This document shows, one piece after another, positions 16,290 through 25,485 of a stretch of 64,000 nt of DNA. Each line of letters starts with the position of its first letter. Positions within the stretch are counted from its first letter, which is position 1. Origin of the DNA: UBA8106 sp913052135 (GTDB lineage: Bacteria > Acidobacteriota > Vicinamibacteria > Vicinamibacterales > UBA823); the NCBI GenBank assembly GCA_913052135.1, contig CAJXDY010000008.1:1-64000 (forward strand). Reading direction: 5' to 3'. The notes under the pieces were generated by a model. That model was not told the origin of the DNA, searched no databases, and saw only the letters and a program-made list of their open reading frames with translations. The translations under genes were made by a program, and so were the position numbers.

Positions 16290-18416
16290 TCAGTGCGCTT
16301 CAGCGCCTTGGACCAGGCCCGGCAGCCGTAGTGCTACGAGCGAACTTGGATACTGCTGACCACCAATCTGGACAACGATATGCTGCACGCCGTCGTGCGC
16401 ATAAGTCATCATTCCATATTGTCCTGTTGTCGGAATTTCAACCGTGCCCACCAGAGATCCAGTCGTCTTATCAACCGCATGGAGGACCGGTTCACCTCGA
16501 CGCCCGTCGGTCATGACAAGCAGGTCACCAGCCACCATCGAAATTGCTGGCCCTCCACCACCAGTCCGGCCTTCATCACGGAGCGCCTTGCCGATATTCT
16601 TTCCGTCAACATTGTTTGTGCTCTGAAGGGCTGCGTGGTTAACGATTCGATCCGGTGTAGTGCCGGTGGGAACCCACCAGAGGTGTTCCCCTGTATTCAT
16701 GTCGACCGCTGTAATGCGGCTGTATGGTGGCTTGAAAATCGGAAGTCCTTGAGGGCCCGTAAGTCGTCCACCGGGACCCGCAACCCAATCCACGATCGTT
16801 ACGCCGGTAGTCATTGGATTGTCAGGCTCGTCATTGTCAACGCCAGGAGCGACCGAGCCCGCACTGCAACCCATACTTGACGAGACGTACATAATGCCGG
16901 TCGTTGGGTCCATTGAGACCGGATGCGTAATGTTCACGCCACCGCTACAACGCACGTTCGCTTCGACTCCAACAGTATTGCCTTCATGCAACCGTGGCAT
17001 GTAGGGACCACCAATGTTGTAGCGGCTCATGATTTCGAGCGCCTCGGCATGTAATTCCGGTGTGAAGTCGATCACGTTGTCTTCAGTCAAGCCAATCGGT
17101 TCCACCGGGTCAGGTTTTGTTGGGAACGGCTGTGTTGGCGAGGTCCAGTTACCCGGCACCACGGTCTCGGGAACTTGACGCTCTTCAATTGGCCAGATGG
17201 GTTCCCCGGTTTCCCGGTTGAAGGCGAATATCAACCCCTGTTTCGTGTTCTGGATCACGGCGGGAATGTGCTCGCCATCCACTATGAGGTCAGCCACAAT
17301 CGGGACGTTAGGGAGGTCGTAGTTCCACTGATCATTATGAACGGTTTGGAAGTGCCACACTCGCTCGCCTGTCTGGACATCGAGCGCAATGACGCTTGTG
17401 CCGTACAGATTGTCTCCAGGTCGATGGCCACCGTAGTAGTCAATGGTTGGCGGATTAGTCGGGATAAAGACGAGCCCACGTTCTTCATCGGCCGACAATG
17501 GGGCCCAGGAGGAAACATCCCCAGTGTACTGCCAAGCATCATTTAACCAGGTGTCGTGTCCGAATTCACCCGGTCGTGGAATGACGTGGAATTTCCAGAG
17601 GTGTTCACCAGTTGCTGCATCATATCCAAGGATATCGCCAGGTACGTTTTCCGCACGAGTTTGGTTGTAGCCTTGTTCCGCTGAATTGCCTACAACAACA
17701 ACGCCATTCACCACAATAGCTGGAGAGGAACTTGTGATATAGCCGAGGTCTTTCGGAATACCGTAGTCTGGGTCGAAAGGCTGGTTATAAGCTTGCCAAG
17801 GTCCCCAATCTTCCAACAGGTCCGGTAAGAGGTCGACGACACCTGTTTTGGGAAAGCCCGGGAGTGGTACAGCTTGCCCCCAGTTCTCCAAGTGTTCACC
17901 CGTTTTGGCGTCAAGAGCGTGGAGGAAAAAAGCTGGGGTAATCACATAGATGATTCCGCGACCATTAATTTCGTTATAGGCCACACCCTTACCGTAGCTG
18001 GCTCGCATCGAGCGCTCCCACCGCTTGGTGCTGGGTTCACGGTATGTCCAGAGTGTCTCTCCCGTACTCGGTTCGATTGCCACCACCGTGCGACGTTCAC
18101 CGGCAACGGTGTACAGAAGGCCGTCGATGTAGGTTGGGGTAGATTTAGAAGTCGAGACTGGCGTTCGACCAAAGTTTCCACCCTCCCAAATCCAGGCCAC
18201 TTCAAGGTCTTCGAAGTTATCGGCGTTAATTTGTTTCAAGGGGGAGTAGCGGGTTCCCCAGGCGTCGGCACTCTGGTATCGCCATTCCCCATAGACGTTG
18301 CCACGGTCTGGTGCGACTTGCGCCAGGGCGAAATTAGACGTTACGACCAGAAGGCCTAGGCTCAGCACGGCATAAGAACAGGAGCGGCGCCAACAGCGCG
18401 TCAGGCTTACACTCAT
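16290..18416 (-). CDS. Periplasmic PQQ-dependent dehydrogenase
   Basis: A 708-residue protein with a signal peptide (to FALAQ) and an eight-bladed quinoprotein propeller: YGEWRYQSADAWGTRYSPL near 40, repeated tryptophan-docking blades such as TGERVWHFQTVHNDQWNYD, and AVDMNTGEHLWWVPTGTTP. It resembles the soluble part of quinoprotein glucose/alcohol dehydrogenases. No CxxCH haem motif and no N-terminal membrane anchor were found, so electrons must pass to a separate acceptor. The substrate, an alcohol or aldose, cannot be read from the sequence. Confidence 0.9.
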   Translation of the reverse strand: MSVSLTRCWRRSCSYAVLSLGLLVVTSNFALAQVAPDRGNVYGEWRYQSADAWGTRYSPLKQINADNFEDLEVAWIWEGGNFGRTPVSTSKSTPTYIDGLLYTVAGERRTVVAIEPSTGETLWTYREPSTKRWERSMRASYGKGVAYNEINGRGIIYVITPAFFLHALDAKTGEHLENWGQAVPLPGFPKTGVVDLLPDLLEDWGPWQAYNQPFDPDYGIPKDLGYITSSSPAIVVNGVVVVGNSAEQGYNQTRAENVPGDILGYDAATGEHLWKFHVIPRPGEFGHDTWLNDAWQYTGDVSSWAPLSADEERGLVFIPTNPPTIDYYGGHRPGDNLYGTSVIALDVQTGERVWHFQTVHNDQWNYDLPNVPIVADLIVDGEHIPAVIQNTKQGLIFAFNRETGEPIWPIEERQVPETVVPGNWTSPTQPFPTKPDPVEPIGLTEDNVIDFTPELHAEALEIMSRYNIGGPYMPRLHEGNTVGVEANVRCSGGVNITHPVSMDPTTGIMYVSSSMGCSAGSVAPGVDNDEPDNPMTTGVTIVDWVAGPGGRLTGPQGLPIFKPPYSRITAVDMNTGEHLWWVPTGTTPDRIVNHAALQSTNNVDGKNIGKALRDEGRTGGGGPAISMVAGDLLVMTDGRRGEPVLHAVDKTTGSLVGTVEIPTTGQYGMMTYAHDGVQHIVVQIGGQQYPSSLVALRLPGLVQGAEAH

Positions 18417-18553
18417 AATATTTCTCCCAAAGAAAACGATGGAACACTAAGTGTTGTGATTATAGCAAGAGTCGAGAGGCTGAGGTGCTAATCATTCCCT
18501 TCCCCCCTGCTTTTGTGGCTTAAGCGTGATACGCAGCGCGCTTGTTGGTTACA

Positions 18554-18895
18554 TCATTGTGAGCGAGGTTCGGCCGTTTGGATAATATCGTGCAGTTCAA
18601 AGACGTTATCCCCCGCAAACATTTCTGGGGGTGGGCGATTAGCATGTGCCGTCCGAAAATCTTCACTGTCGGTCCAGGCGACAAAGTCCTCAACATGTTT
18701 CCAGTACGTCAGCACGACGTGGTAAGCGGAACGTCCCATGACTCGGCCGTGCATTGTGACTTGGGTAGGTTTGAGAATCTCAAGTCGCTCAAACCCGTTA
18801 TGTCCTTCAACGAGTCCAGCTCGACTACGAAAGCGTTCAGCAAACGAAGCTTCTTGACCCGGTGCTACTGGAATTCGATTGGAAACGACAATCAT
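18554..18895 (-). CDS. ABM-domain monooxygenase, IsdG/HmoB-like
   Basis: A 113-residue cytoplasmic protein made of one antibiotic-biosynthesis-monooxygenase (dimeric ferredoxin-like) domain: VSNRIPVAPGQEASF at the start, then YWKHVEDFVAWTDSEDFRTAH. The Asn near 6, the Trp in EDFVAW and the His in RTAH sit where haem-degrading IsdG/HmoB enzymes keep their Asn-Trp-His triad. Haem degradation is possible but not proven, since ABM proteins also include small-quinol oxygenases. It lies upstream of the PQQ dehydrogenase gene on the same strand with a 137-bp gap that shows nothing recognisable. Confidence 0.8.
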   Translation of the reverse strand: MIVVSNRIPVAPGQEASFAERFRSRAGLVEGHNGFERLEILKPTQVTMHGRVMGRSAYHVVLTYWKHVEDFVAWTDSEDFRTAHANRPPPEMFAGDNVFELHDIIQTAEPRSQ

Positions 18896-19090
18896 GTGGT
18901 CCTTTCAGTCTAGACGTGGTTACGAGCATTCGCGTTGCAGCAATGACGCGACAAATCCTGCACCCATACGGCGATTGATCAAAAGTTTATACTATCTTGG
19001 TAGCAACCTTCAGTGTTGAATCAGGTCGGTGCGGTCGGCAATTCAGTGCTGGTTCTTAATTAATCACGATGCACACACGTGTCAAATGAT

Positions 19091-19855
19091 ATGCGGAAGC
19101 GTACTATCCACTGCGTTGGCTTGGTAACTACCGCACTCATGACAGTGAGTGTCACGGTGTCTGCACAAGAAGGGAGTTCAGTTGTGGAGGCATCGGGGCG
19201 TCCCGCTGCAGATACGATATCTGATTTCCGTGCCTACGAACCTCTTGACGTTTCCACGCAAGTTCGTTGGTGGCGTAATTCCTCAGCACGCACCGAACAG
19301 AGTCCTTCAACGAAGCAGTCGTGTTCGGCCTGCGGTTTCGTCCTTGGTGTGGGCTTGGGATTTGTCGCGCACGAGAGTGGTCACCTTCTAGCCAATGGAG
19401 TATTGGGCACTGATGTGTATTTCAAAAAGGTAACAGCCGCTGGGCTCCCGTTTTTCGCGATTGCCCACCGGGAGGTGTTATCACAGCGACAGGAATTCGC
19501 AGTGTCGTCGGCAGGCTTCTTGGCTCAGTTTTCGGCTGTTGAATGGGTGCTTACACGGGCACCGGAACTGAGGCATCGACCGGCTTCCGTGAGTAAAGGT
19601 GTGCTGGCGTTTCATCTTGGGACTTCGGTCATGTACGGCATCGCCGGCTTGGGACACTTGGGACCCTTAGAACGGGACACACGAGGAATGGCGACGAGTC
19701 TTGGGATCGATGAACAGTGGGTTGGTGTCGCCGTGTTGGCGCCGGCGATACTGGACACTTATCGATATTTTCGTCCTTCGTCAAAATGGGCGCGGTGGGC
19801 CAGTCGCATCTCCAAGATCGTAATTCTCATTCCGTTATTCACTTACTTATCATAA
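19091..19855 (+). CDS. Membrane protein with HESGH motif, possible metallopeptidase
   Basis: A 254-residue protein not assigned to a named family. A signal peptide (to VSAQ) is followed by a polar stretch (27-77), a CSAC pair at 78-81, a hydrophobic segment carrying HESGH at 94-98, and two or three further hydrophobic segments (about 150, 185 and a C-terminal VILIPLFTYLS). HExxH inside or beside a membrane segment is typical of zinc metallopeptidases such as M50, but no NxxPxxxLDG-type second motif is visible. The start at 19091 (ATG) is preferred to the GTG at 19079. It stands alone: 195 bp upstream to a divergent gene and 66 bp downstream to the VOC genes. Confidence 0.7.
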   Translation: MRKRTIHCVGLVTTALMTVSVTVSAQEGSSVVEASGRPAADTISDFRAYEPLDVSTQVRWWRNSSARTEQSPSTKQSCSACGFVLGVGLGFVAHESGHLLANGVLGTDVYFKKVTAAGLPFFAIAHREVLSQRQEFAVSSAGFLAQFSAVEWVLTRAPELRHRPASVSKGVLAFHLGTSVMYGIAGLGHLGPLERDTRGMATSLGIDEQWVGVAVLAPAILDTYRYFRPSSKWARWASRISKIVILIPLFTYLS

Positions 19856-19921
19856 AAAGGTCGGAGTAGAATCGAGTCCTCGTCGGGCCGTTGGTTTGCG
19901 ACACAGAAAGGATGTGGCAGG

Positions 19922-20386
19922 ATGACCGAAGCGATTGATCAGTTGGTGGAACGGTACGAGTCGAGACAGTTAACCCGGCGACAGTTGGTACAGGCTCTTG
20001 GCGTCTTGGTCGCAGCCAGTCGGCCCGCTTCGGCCAAGCAGTCGCCATTCCATGGCGTATCGCTGAATCACACTTCACTTGCCGTGTCTGATGTGGCCCG
20101 CGCCCAGGCGTTTTATCAGGACTTACTGGGTCTTGATGTAGTGAGCCGACAGGCAAACGGCGTGAATCTCGGTCTTGGAAGTAGTTTTCTGGGACTGTAT
20201 CAGATCGATCCACCTGGACATACGCATCATTGCTGTATTGGTGTCGAGGATTTCGATCTTGAACAGGCGGCGGACACGCTACGCCAGCACGAACTGGAGC
20301 CCTCCTTCAATCGTGGCGTGGAAGTGTATTTCAGGGATCCGGATGGAACTCTGGTGCAACTCTCAGCCAAGGATTATCGGGGATAG
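19922..20386 (+). CDS. VOC-superfamily (glyoxalase-like) protein, small
   Basis: A 154-residue protein with a leader-like N-terminus (LTRRQLVQALGVLVAASRPASA) and one vicinal-oxygen-chelate domain: LNHTSLAVSDVARAQAFYQDLLGLDVV, HHCCIGVEDFD and VEVYFRDPDGTLVQLS. The metal-ligand positions (His in NHTSLAV, His in THHCCI, Glu in VEVYF) are present, so a divalent-metal dioxygenase, lyase or isomerase role is plausible. It lies 10 bp upstream of a second VOC gene, so the two are probably translated from one transcript. Confidence 0.87.
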   Translation: MTEAIDQLVERYESRQLTRRQLVQALGVLVAASRPASAKQSPFHGVSLNHTSLAVSDVARAQAFYQDLLGLDVVSRQANGVNLGLGSSFLGLYQIDPPGHTHHCCIGVEDFDLEQAADTLRQHELEPSFNRGVEVYFRDPDGTLVQLSAKDYRG

Positions 20387-20396
20387 GTGATAGGCG

Positions 20397-21158
20397 ATGA
20401 AGCAGATGAAGCAAGGAATCATGCCCAAGCTAACGCGTCGCGAATGGTTTGAAACTGCCACCACCGTTGCAGGCAGTCTTCTGGCGCCGTCAGTGTACGG
20501 AGCAGATCTGGTGCGAGGACAGCGCACGCCGTCCGTCCCGGATGTGGATCATTTGATCTGGGGTGTCGCGGACTTGGAGGCCGGTATTGATCACTTGGAG
20601 CGGTTGACCGGGGCGCGGGCGGCGGTCGGGGGGAGTCATCCGAATCGCGGAACCCGGAACGGCATCTTGGCGCTCGGTACACGGCAGTACATCGAAATCT
20701 TGGCTCCGGACCCGCAGCAGCCGCACATAGCAACACCGCGCGTGACGTTGCTTAAACAACTCCAGACGCCTCGGCTGATGACGTGGTGTGCGCTTGGTCA
20801 AGACGTCGACGCACTCGCAAGGCAGGTACACGGGGCTGGGGAAACGGTCGACGAAATTCGAGACGGTGCGAGGGAACGGCCGGATGGGGTGGTGCTGCGT
20901 TGGCGAAATTTATATATCGCCGGTCACCAGGGTGACGTCATTCCATATGTCATCGAATGGGGTACGGGGGTGCCACATCCGAGTGGCGATGCACCGCAAG
21001 GCGGTACGCTCCAGTTACTTACACTGCACCATCCTGAGGCCGATCGGATGAATGTCTTACTGGAAGCCTTGGGACTGTCTCTACGGGTCGAGTCTGGGCC
21101 GACGGCACAACTCACCGCGCAACTGGATACTCCACTCGGCAGGGTTGTCCTCGAGTAG
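20397..21158 (+). CDS. Exported Glyoxalase_3-type VOC protein
   Basis: A 253-residue protein with a Tat-like leader (LTRREWFETATTVAGSLLAPSVYGA) followed by a Glyoxalase_3 (glyoxalase-like) domain: VDHLIWGVADLEAGIDHLERLTG, GTRNGILALGTRQYIEILAPDP, and a second half from VIPYVIEWGTGVPHPSG. The repeat-like second half (LQLLTLHHPEADRMNVLLEALG) shows the paired beta-alpha-beta modules. Function unknown. It ends convergently with the HisC-like gene. Confidence 0.87.
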   Translation: MKQMKQGIMPKLTRREWFETATTVAGSLLAPSVYGADLVRGQRTPSVPDVDHLIWGVADLEAGIDHLERLTGARAAVGGSHPNRGTRNGILALGTRQYIEILAPDPQQPHIATPRVTLLKQLQTPRLMTWCALGQDVDALARQVHGAGETVDEIRDGARERPDGVVLRWRNLYIAGHQGDVIPYVIEWGTGVPHPSGDAPQGGTLQLLTLHHPEADRMNVLLEALGLSLRVESGPTAQLTAQLDTPLGRVVLE

Positions 21159-21208
21159 CCGCGCGGCGTCGGCGAGCGTCGGGCAGTGTGGATGCTGTCA
21201 CTCGTGGA

Positions 21209-22351
21209 TTACACCCACCCTTTTTGTCGAAACATTCGCAGTGCATCCGTGAACCGTTCCAATTCCTCGGGAGTGGCCGAGAGGGAGAGGCGGTTAAATG
21301 ATGCCAGGGGTGGAAAAGCTCGACCGACGAGGATGTCCTGTTCTTGCATGCGGCGTTGGTACGCACTATGGTCCCCACGGATCTCATGAAACAGAAATGC
21401 GGTGTGGCTTGGAAAGTACTTCAGTTCGAGTTCATCGAGACAGGTCGTGACTACCTCACGGCATTGTGCCCAAATGCGCAGGCTCTTGGCGGTCCAGGTT
21501 GCATCCTCCAGTGCGGCGAGCGCGGCGGCAAGGCCTAGCATGTTGGGGCGGCTGTGATTGGCAAACTGTTCCAGACGCTGGGCGGTGCTGGCTGCGCACA
21601 GACCGTATCCGACCCGCAATCCGGCCATCCCGTAGAGTTTTGAGAAGGTGCGCAATACCAATACGTTTGAATGTGTCTGCACCCACTTGTCAGCTGACCA
21701 GTAGCTGGGGTCATTAACGAACGGGAAGTAGGCTTCGTCGATGATAAAAAAGACATTATCCTGGGCCGAGGCGATCCACTCGTCGACAGCAGCACTGGGC
21801 GTAAGGGTGCCAGTCGGGTTATGAGGATTACAGATGTACACCAGTGTCGGCTCCTGCCATCGTGCAGCCATCGCACTCATCCGGTCAATATCGTGTGCGG
21901 AGTCGCTGGTTAACGCGACTTTTTCCAGGTGGTAGGGAAATGGCTCACCGTACTCCATCGCATTTTCATAAGTTGGGTCCGCCTGGAGGATACGACTCTC
22001 GGGTGACGCATACGCCTGGACCGCACAGCGAATTAATTCAGTCGAGCCAGCTCCCAGAATGACTTGCTCATCACTGAGTCCATGGAGTGCTGCCAGGCGC
22101 GCTCGGAGTTGACCCCGTCGCGCACGCGGATAATGCGGCACTTCCGCGAGCGTCTCGAGGATTGCCGTTCGGGCGGTTGGCGGCAGGCCCAACGGATTGG
22201 AATTGTGATTTAACTGCAGGATACGGCGACCGGTTGCTTGGTTCCAGGTCTTGTGCACGACGGCTTCAGAATCCGCAAATGTCTGGTTCGTGGACACAGT
22301 GAGTGCTGCCCAGGCACTGGTTCCCGTCGTCAAAAATGCTCGTCGGTCCAC
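21209..22351 (-). CDS. Tat-exported HisC-like class I/II aminotransferase
   Basis: A 380-residue PLP enzyme of the histidinol-phosphate aminotransferase group. PLP-site residues: GAGSTELIR (100-108), Tyr in DPTYENAM, CNPHNPTG (174-181), IDEAYFPF with Asp205, and FSKLYGMAGLRVGY with the Schiff-base Lys238. The N-terminus is a twin-arginine leader (DRRAFLTTGTSAWAALTVS), which is odd for an amino-acid biosynthetic family and suggests a periplasmic role. No histidine-biosynthesis gene is nearby. A hypothetical secreted protein lies 9 bp upstream on the same strand. Confidence 0.9.
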   Translation of the reverse strand: MDRRAFLTTGTSAWAALTVSTNQTFADSEAVVHKTWNQATGRRILQLNHNSNPLGLPPTARTAILETLAEVPHYPRARRGQLRARLAALHGLSDEQVILGAGSTELIRCAVQAYASPESRILQADPTYENAMEYGEPFPYHLEKVALTSDSAHDIDRMSAMAARWQEPTLVYICNPHNPTGTLTPSAAVDEWIASAQDNVFFIIDEAYFPFVNDPSYWSADKWVQTHSNVLVLRTFSKLYGMAGLRVGYGLCAASTAQRLEQFANHSRPNMLGLAAALAALEDATWTAKSLRIWAQCREVVTTCLDELELKYFPSHTAFLFHEIRGDHSAYQRRMQEQDILVGRAFPPLASFNRLSLSATPEELERFTDALRMFRQKGWV

Positions 22352-22360
22352 GGTGTCTCC

Positions 22361-22846
22361 TTAGGGTTGAATCGGATTGACGGCCACGTAGTCGTTGGCC
22401 AGTTTGTCCACTTGGTTGAGCACGTCGCTGAGGATCGTCGGCAGCCGTGCGGCGCTCACTCTGCCCAGTGCCGCAATCGACCAGATAGTCGCAATTGCCA
22501 CTTGGCCAGTTTCAACAATCGTCACGGATGTGTTCACTTGTAGGTCAATGCTGTAGGCGTACAGGTCTTCATTAATCGCAAAGGAATTAACGTTTAAATA
22601 AATGTAAGGGTCGGCCGTCTTGCTGAGTGACATGCCATGCTCGTCGAGGCGGTCTTCGACCACCGTTTGCAGCATCGCGTGAGTCAGTTGGCCGCGTTCC
22701 AGTTCAGGTTGGAGGTTTTCAATAATGAGATCAAGGGGTCCAATACCTTTGAGATTATCGCGCTCACTGTTCTGCGCCGTCGTCGTGGGATTGGCGGCCA
22801 CGAGGATCGCGATCGTGGTGAGTGTGATAAGCAGTTGTCGATGCAT
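22361..22846 (-). CDS. Small secreted protein of unknown function
   Basis: A 161-residue protein with a clear signal peptide (1-24, TTTAQ). The mature part (about 135 residues) has predicted amphipathic strands (DPYIYLNVNSFAIN, YAYSIDLQVNTSVTIVETG) and a C-terminal helix (LPTILSDVLNQVDKLANDYV). I do not recognise a family. It sits between the GH127 gene (41 bp upstream) and the HisC-like gene (9 bp downstream), all on the minus strand, so an operon is likely. Confidence 0.75.
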   Translation of the reverse strand: MHRQLLITLTTIAILVAANPTTTAQNSERDNLKGIGPLDLIIENLQPELERGQLTHAMLQTVVEDRLDEHGMSLSKTADPYIYLNVNSFAINEDLYAYSIDLQVNTSVTIVETGQVAIATIWSIAALGRVSAARLPTILSDVLNQVDKLANDYVAVNPIQP

Positions 22847-22887
22847 AACAAGCCTGTGTCAGGTGCTGACTCGTTCGTTGCGATTCG

Positions 22888-25341
22888 CTATGTGACACGC
22901 CATTCGATAAGCCCAAATTCTCGCCATTCGATGTCTTCGTCGAGAAACAGCGCTCCGGGCGGACCGATGTCACCTACCTTGTATGATTCTGTCTGCGGTT
23001 CAACCTCGAGACGGACGGCCGTTGTGGTTACGGGGTCAAAGGTTACTGTGCTAAAGGTATCGTGTGCGACAGTGTACGCGTCCCGGGTGGCGACTGGGTG
23101 CCACCGGTCCTCGTGCCGATAGAGAATACGCCACGAGGACGGAAACTTACAGAACCGCTTATCGTCGAACCAATAGGTTTCTGCCGAGGAGATTTCGGTC
23201 GGCTGTTTAAAGACATACTCCAGCCATGCTGGCTGACCCACCGGCGGTCGCATTCGGAAGAAACGGTGTGACTGGTCAGCGGAATTGAGCGGCTCACGTC
23301 CGTCATACACCGATGCAAGGTCGTCATTCTGATCGTTGTAACCGGTCCAGCCTTTTTGCACGCCACCTGAAGTTCGCACCTCGCTGATCTGTTTGGGTGG
23401 CAACGGTGGAAGCCAAGCTTGGGTTGGCGTACGAGCCATCCAGACCGCCATTTCACCCATTCCGCGATTTGCCCATACGTAGTAAGGAATGGCCGTGAGT
23501 TGATGGGGAACCGTGTGAGTCGTCGAGTTGCTGTTGTCACGACGTTCGATTGCTTGCACGGGGCCGGAGATGACTTGGATGCCTTCCAGCAGATTTGGTC
23601 GGAACTCCGTATCGAGCTCGGCGTCATCGGGCACCACAATATTAAGGGCCCGCCCGCCATTATCCGGCCACTCGGCGCAGTACACGAGCGGCCCTCGTTG
23701 CAAGGCAACGCGATCCCGGTCGTCCTCAACGTTTGGGTGGGCCACAACCTGGCGCACCGGCATCGGCAGATCCAATTCAATGAGATCCTCAGCGTTCCAC
23801 GTGCGGTCGAGTCTGATGTAACCGTGCTCCACGACCAGTGGCACAGGGTCTCCATTAAGACGAACGGTCGGCGGGGTGGGGGTGTCACCAATGAACTGAT
23901 AGAGATCTCCTGGCATGACCGTGTCGCCAGTCCATCCAGGAATCCGCAGGTGGACGGTGAACCTCGTGGCACTCTCGGGATCGACATGGAGGGCGACCTG
24001 GCCGTCCCAGGGATACCGGGTATCCTGGCGGAGAGTCACGGTTGTTTCATTGAGCGTCACCTGTGTTGTGCTGTCGACGAATAAGTTGACGTACAACTCA
24101 TTCGACGGTCCGCTGGCGTAGATGTATTCGCCGACTGACGCCACCATGCGGACGACGTTGGGAGGACAACACGGCACATTAATCCATTCAAAGCGTTCGT
24201 ATTCACCAAACGACTTCAGAGGATTCTGGTAGAAGAAGCGGTCACCTTGAAGATTAACACCTACCAGCAGGGCGTTGTAGAGCACCCGTTCCATCACGTC
24301 GATGTACTTGGCGTCCTTGTCACGGAGGAACAGGCGATGATTCCAGACGACCATTCCGTAAGCCGCGCAGGTTTCGTTCCAGGCACTTAAGTTGGGTAAT
24401 TCGTAGGCTTCACCAAATTGCTCATGGAAGCGGATGGAGCCAATGCCACCCGTGAGATAGGTCTTGTAATGGATCGTATCGCGCCAGATAGCGTTAACAG
24501 CGTCGTTGTACGCATCGCTTTGAGCCAATGTGCCGATATCGGTCATTGGAATGTAGAGGAAGGTAGCTCGCACGCAGTGACCCACCGCTTCAGTTTGCTC
24601 GATGACTGGAGCGTGATCTTGTGCCATTGTGCGGTCGCGGGCATATTCCCCGAGCCGTTCGTAATCTTCTTTTCCGCGCTCGTCCGCAAAAAACTTTGCA
24701 AGTTTCCAGTACCGGTCGTCTCCGGTATTGCGATAGAGTGCGATGAGGCCCATCTTCAAGCCTTGGTGACCCGAAATGTATGTGTCTTTTTCAGGTCCGT
24801 ACCCCTGATCAATCTGGTCGGCGGCTTTTAGTGCCGCTTCTAAAATTTGCCGTTTCCCTGTCGCTTTGTAATACGCGGTCGCAGCCTCGAGAAAATGTCC
24901 GGACACCCGAATTGCTTGGTCGGGGCTCTCTAGTCGGCTGTCAAGAAACGCCAACATTTCGTTGATGGTTCCGTCAATGGAGGTTTCCAGTTGTTGATCC
25001 GGTCGGTCGGTCAACATGTACGCAGCCGCTTCCACCAGTTTTGCAACATTAAACACGCTTCCGCTCTCAAACCTGACCAAGCAGTAGTCGAGTGACACGT
25101 TCCGGTTTGCTTCCATCCGCGGGCGCCAAAATGAATCGGTGATTGTGACTTGATCAAGCGGAACGGCCTGAACGCTGTAATTTTCGACTGTTTGCAGCGT
25201 CGGGATGACGGACACGCCGTTCGTCTTTACCAACCGTTTGTTCGTCTCAGCGTACCCAAGGGTGCGACCAGCGGGGGGCAGGGTAATCAGTCCCATGGCC
25301 GCTGCGGCCTGAAGAAAACGTCGGCGATCGATCGAACTCAT
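22888..25341 (-). CDS. GH127-family beta-L-arabinofuranosidase-like protein
   Basis: An 817-residue protein. The start is the ATG at 25341-25339, with AAGGAG upstream and a Tat leader (DRRRFLQAAAAMGLITLPPAG). An (alpha/alpha)6 barrel typical of GH127 follows: TDSFWRPRMEANRNVSL, then GGIGS, NETCAAYGMVVWN with Glu323 and Cys325, and NVPCCPPN with Cys391-Cys392. In characterised GH127 enzymes the equivalent Glu and three Cys bind zinc, one Cys being the nucleophile. A beta-sandwich follows, then a C-terminal discoidin-like domain (about 650-817, AWLEYVFKQPTEISSAETYW). It probably removes arabinofuranose from plant or algal glycans in the periplasm. Confidence 0.92.
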   Translation of the reverse strand: MSSIDRRRFLQAAAAMGLITLPPAGRTLGYAETNKRLVKTNGVSVIPTLQTVENYSVQAVPLDQVTITDSFWRPRMEANRNVSLDYCLVRFESGSVFNVAKLVEAAAYMLTDRPDQQLETSIDGTINEMLAFLDSRLESPDQAIRVSGHFLEAATAYYKATGKRQILEAALKAADQIDQGYGPEKDTYISGHQGLKMGLIALYRNTGDDRYWKLAKFFADERGKEDYERLGEYARDRTMAQDHAPVIEQTEAVGHCVRATFLYIPMTDIGTLAQSDAYNDAVNAIWRDTIHYKTYLTGGIGSIRFHEQFGEAYELPNLSAWNETCAAYGMVVWNHRLFLRDKDAKYIDVMERVLYNALLVGVNLQGDRFFYQNPLKSFGEYERFEWINVPCCPPNVVRMVASVGEYIYASGPSNELYVNLFVDSTTQVTLNETTVTLRQDTRYPWDGQVALHVDPESATRFTVHLRIPGWTGDTVMPGDLYQFIGDTPTPPTVRLNGDPVPLVVEHGYIRLDRTWNAEDLIELDLPMPVRQVVAHPNVEDDRDRVALQRGPLVYCAEWPDNGGRALNIVVPDDAELDTEFRPNLLEGIQVISGPVQAIERRDNSNSTTHTVPHQLTAIPYYVWANRGMGEMAVWMARTPTQAWLPPLPPKQISEVRTSGGVQKGWTGYNDQNDDLASVYDGREPLNSADQSHRFFRMRPPVGQPAWLEYVFKQPTEISSAETYWFDDKRFCKFPSSWRILYRHEDRWHPVATRDAYTVAHDTFSTVTFDPVTTTAVRLEVEPQTESYKVGDIGPPGALFLDEDIEWREFGLIEWRVT

Positions 25342-25485
25342 ATCACTTCTCCTTAAGAGGCAGCGCAGGTTCACGGCCTTGCGATGTGCCAATCCTACGT
25401 GTCTGCGGCAGCGTCGTCAAACGAACGTGCATTGCATGTAATAGAAATCTTAGATAGTGTCTTTTGCAGGGTGAAGGAGATCGAA

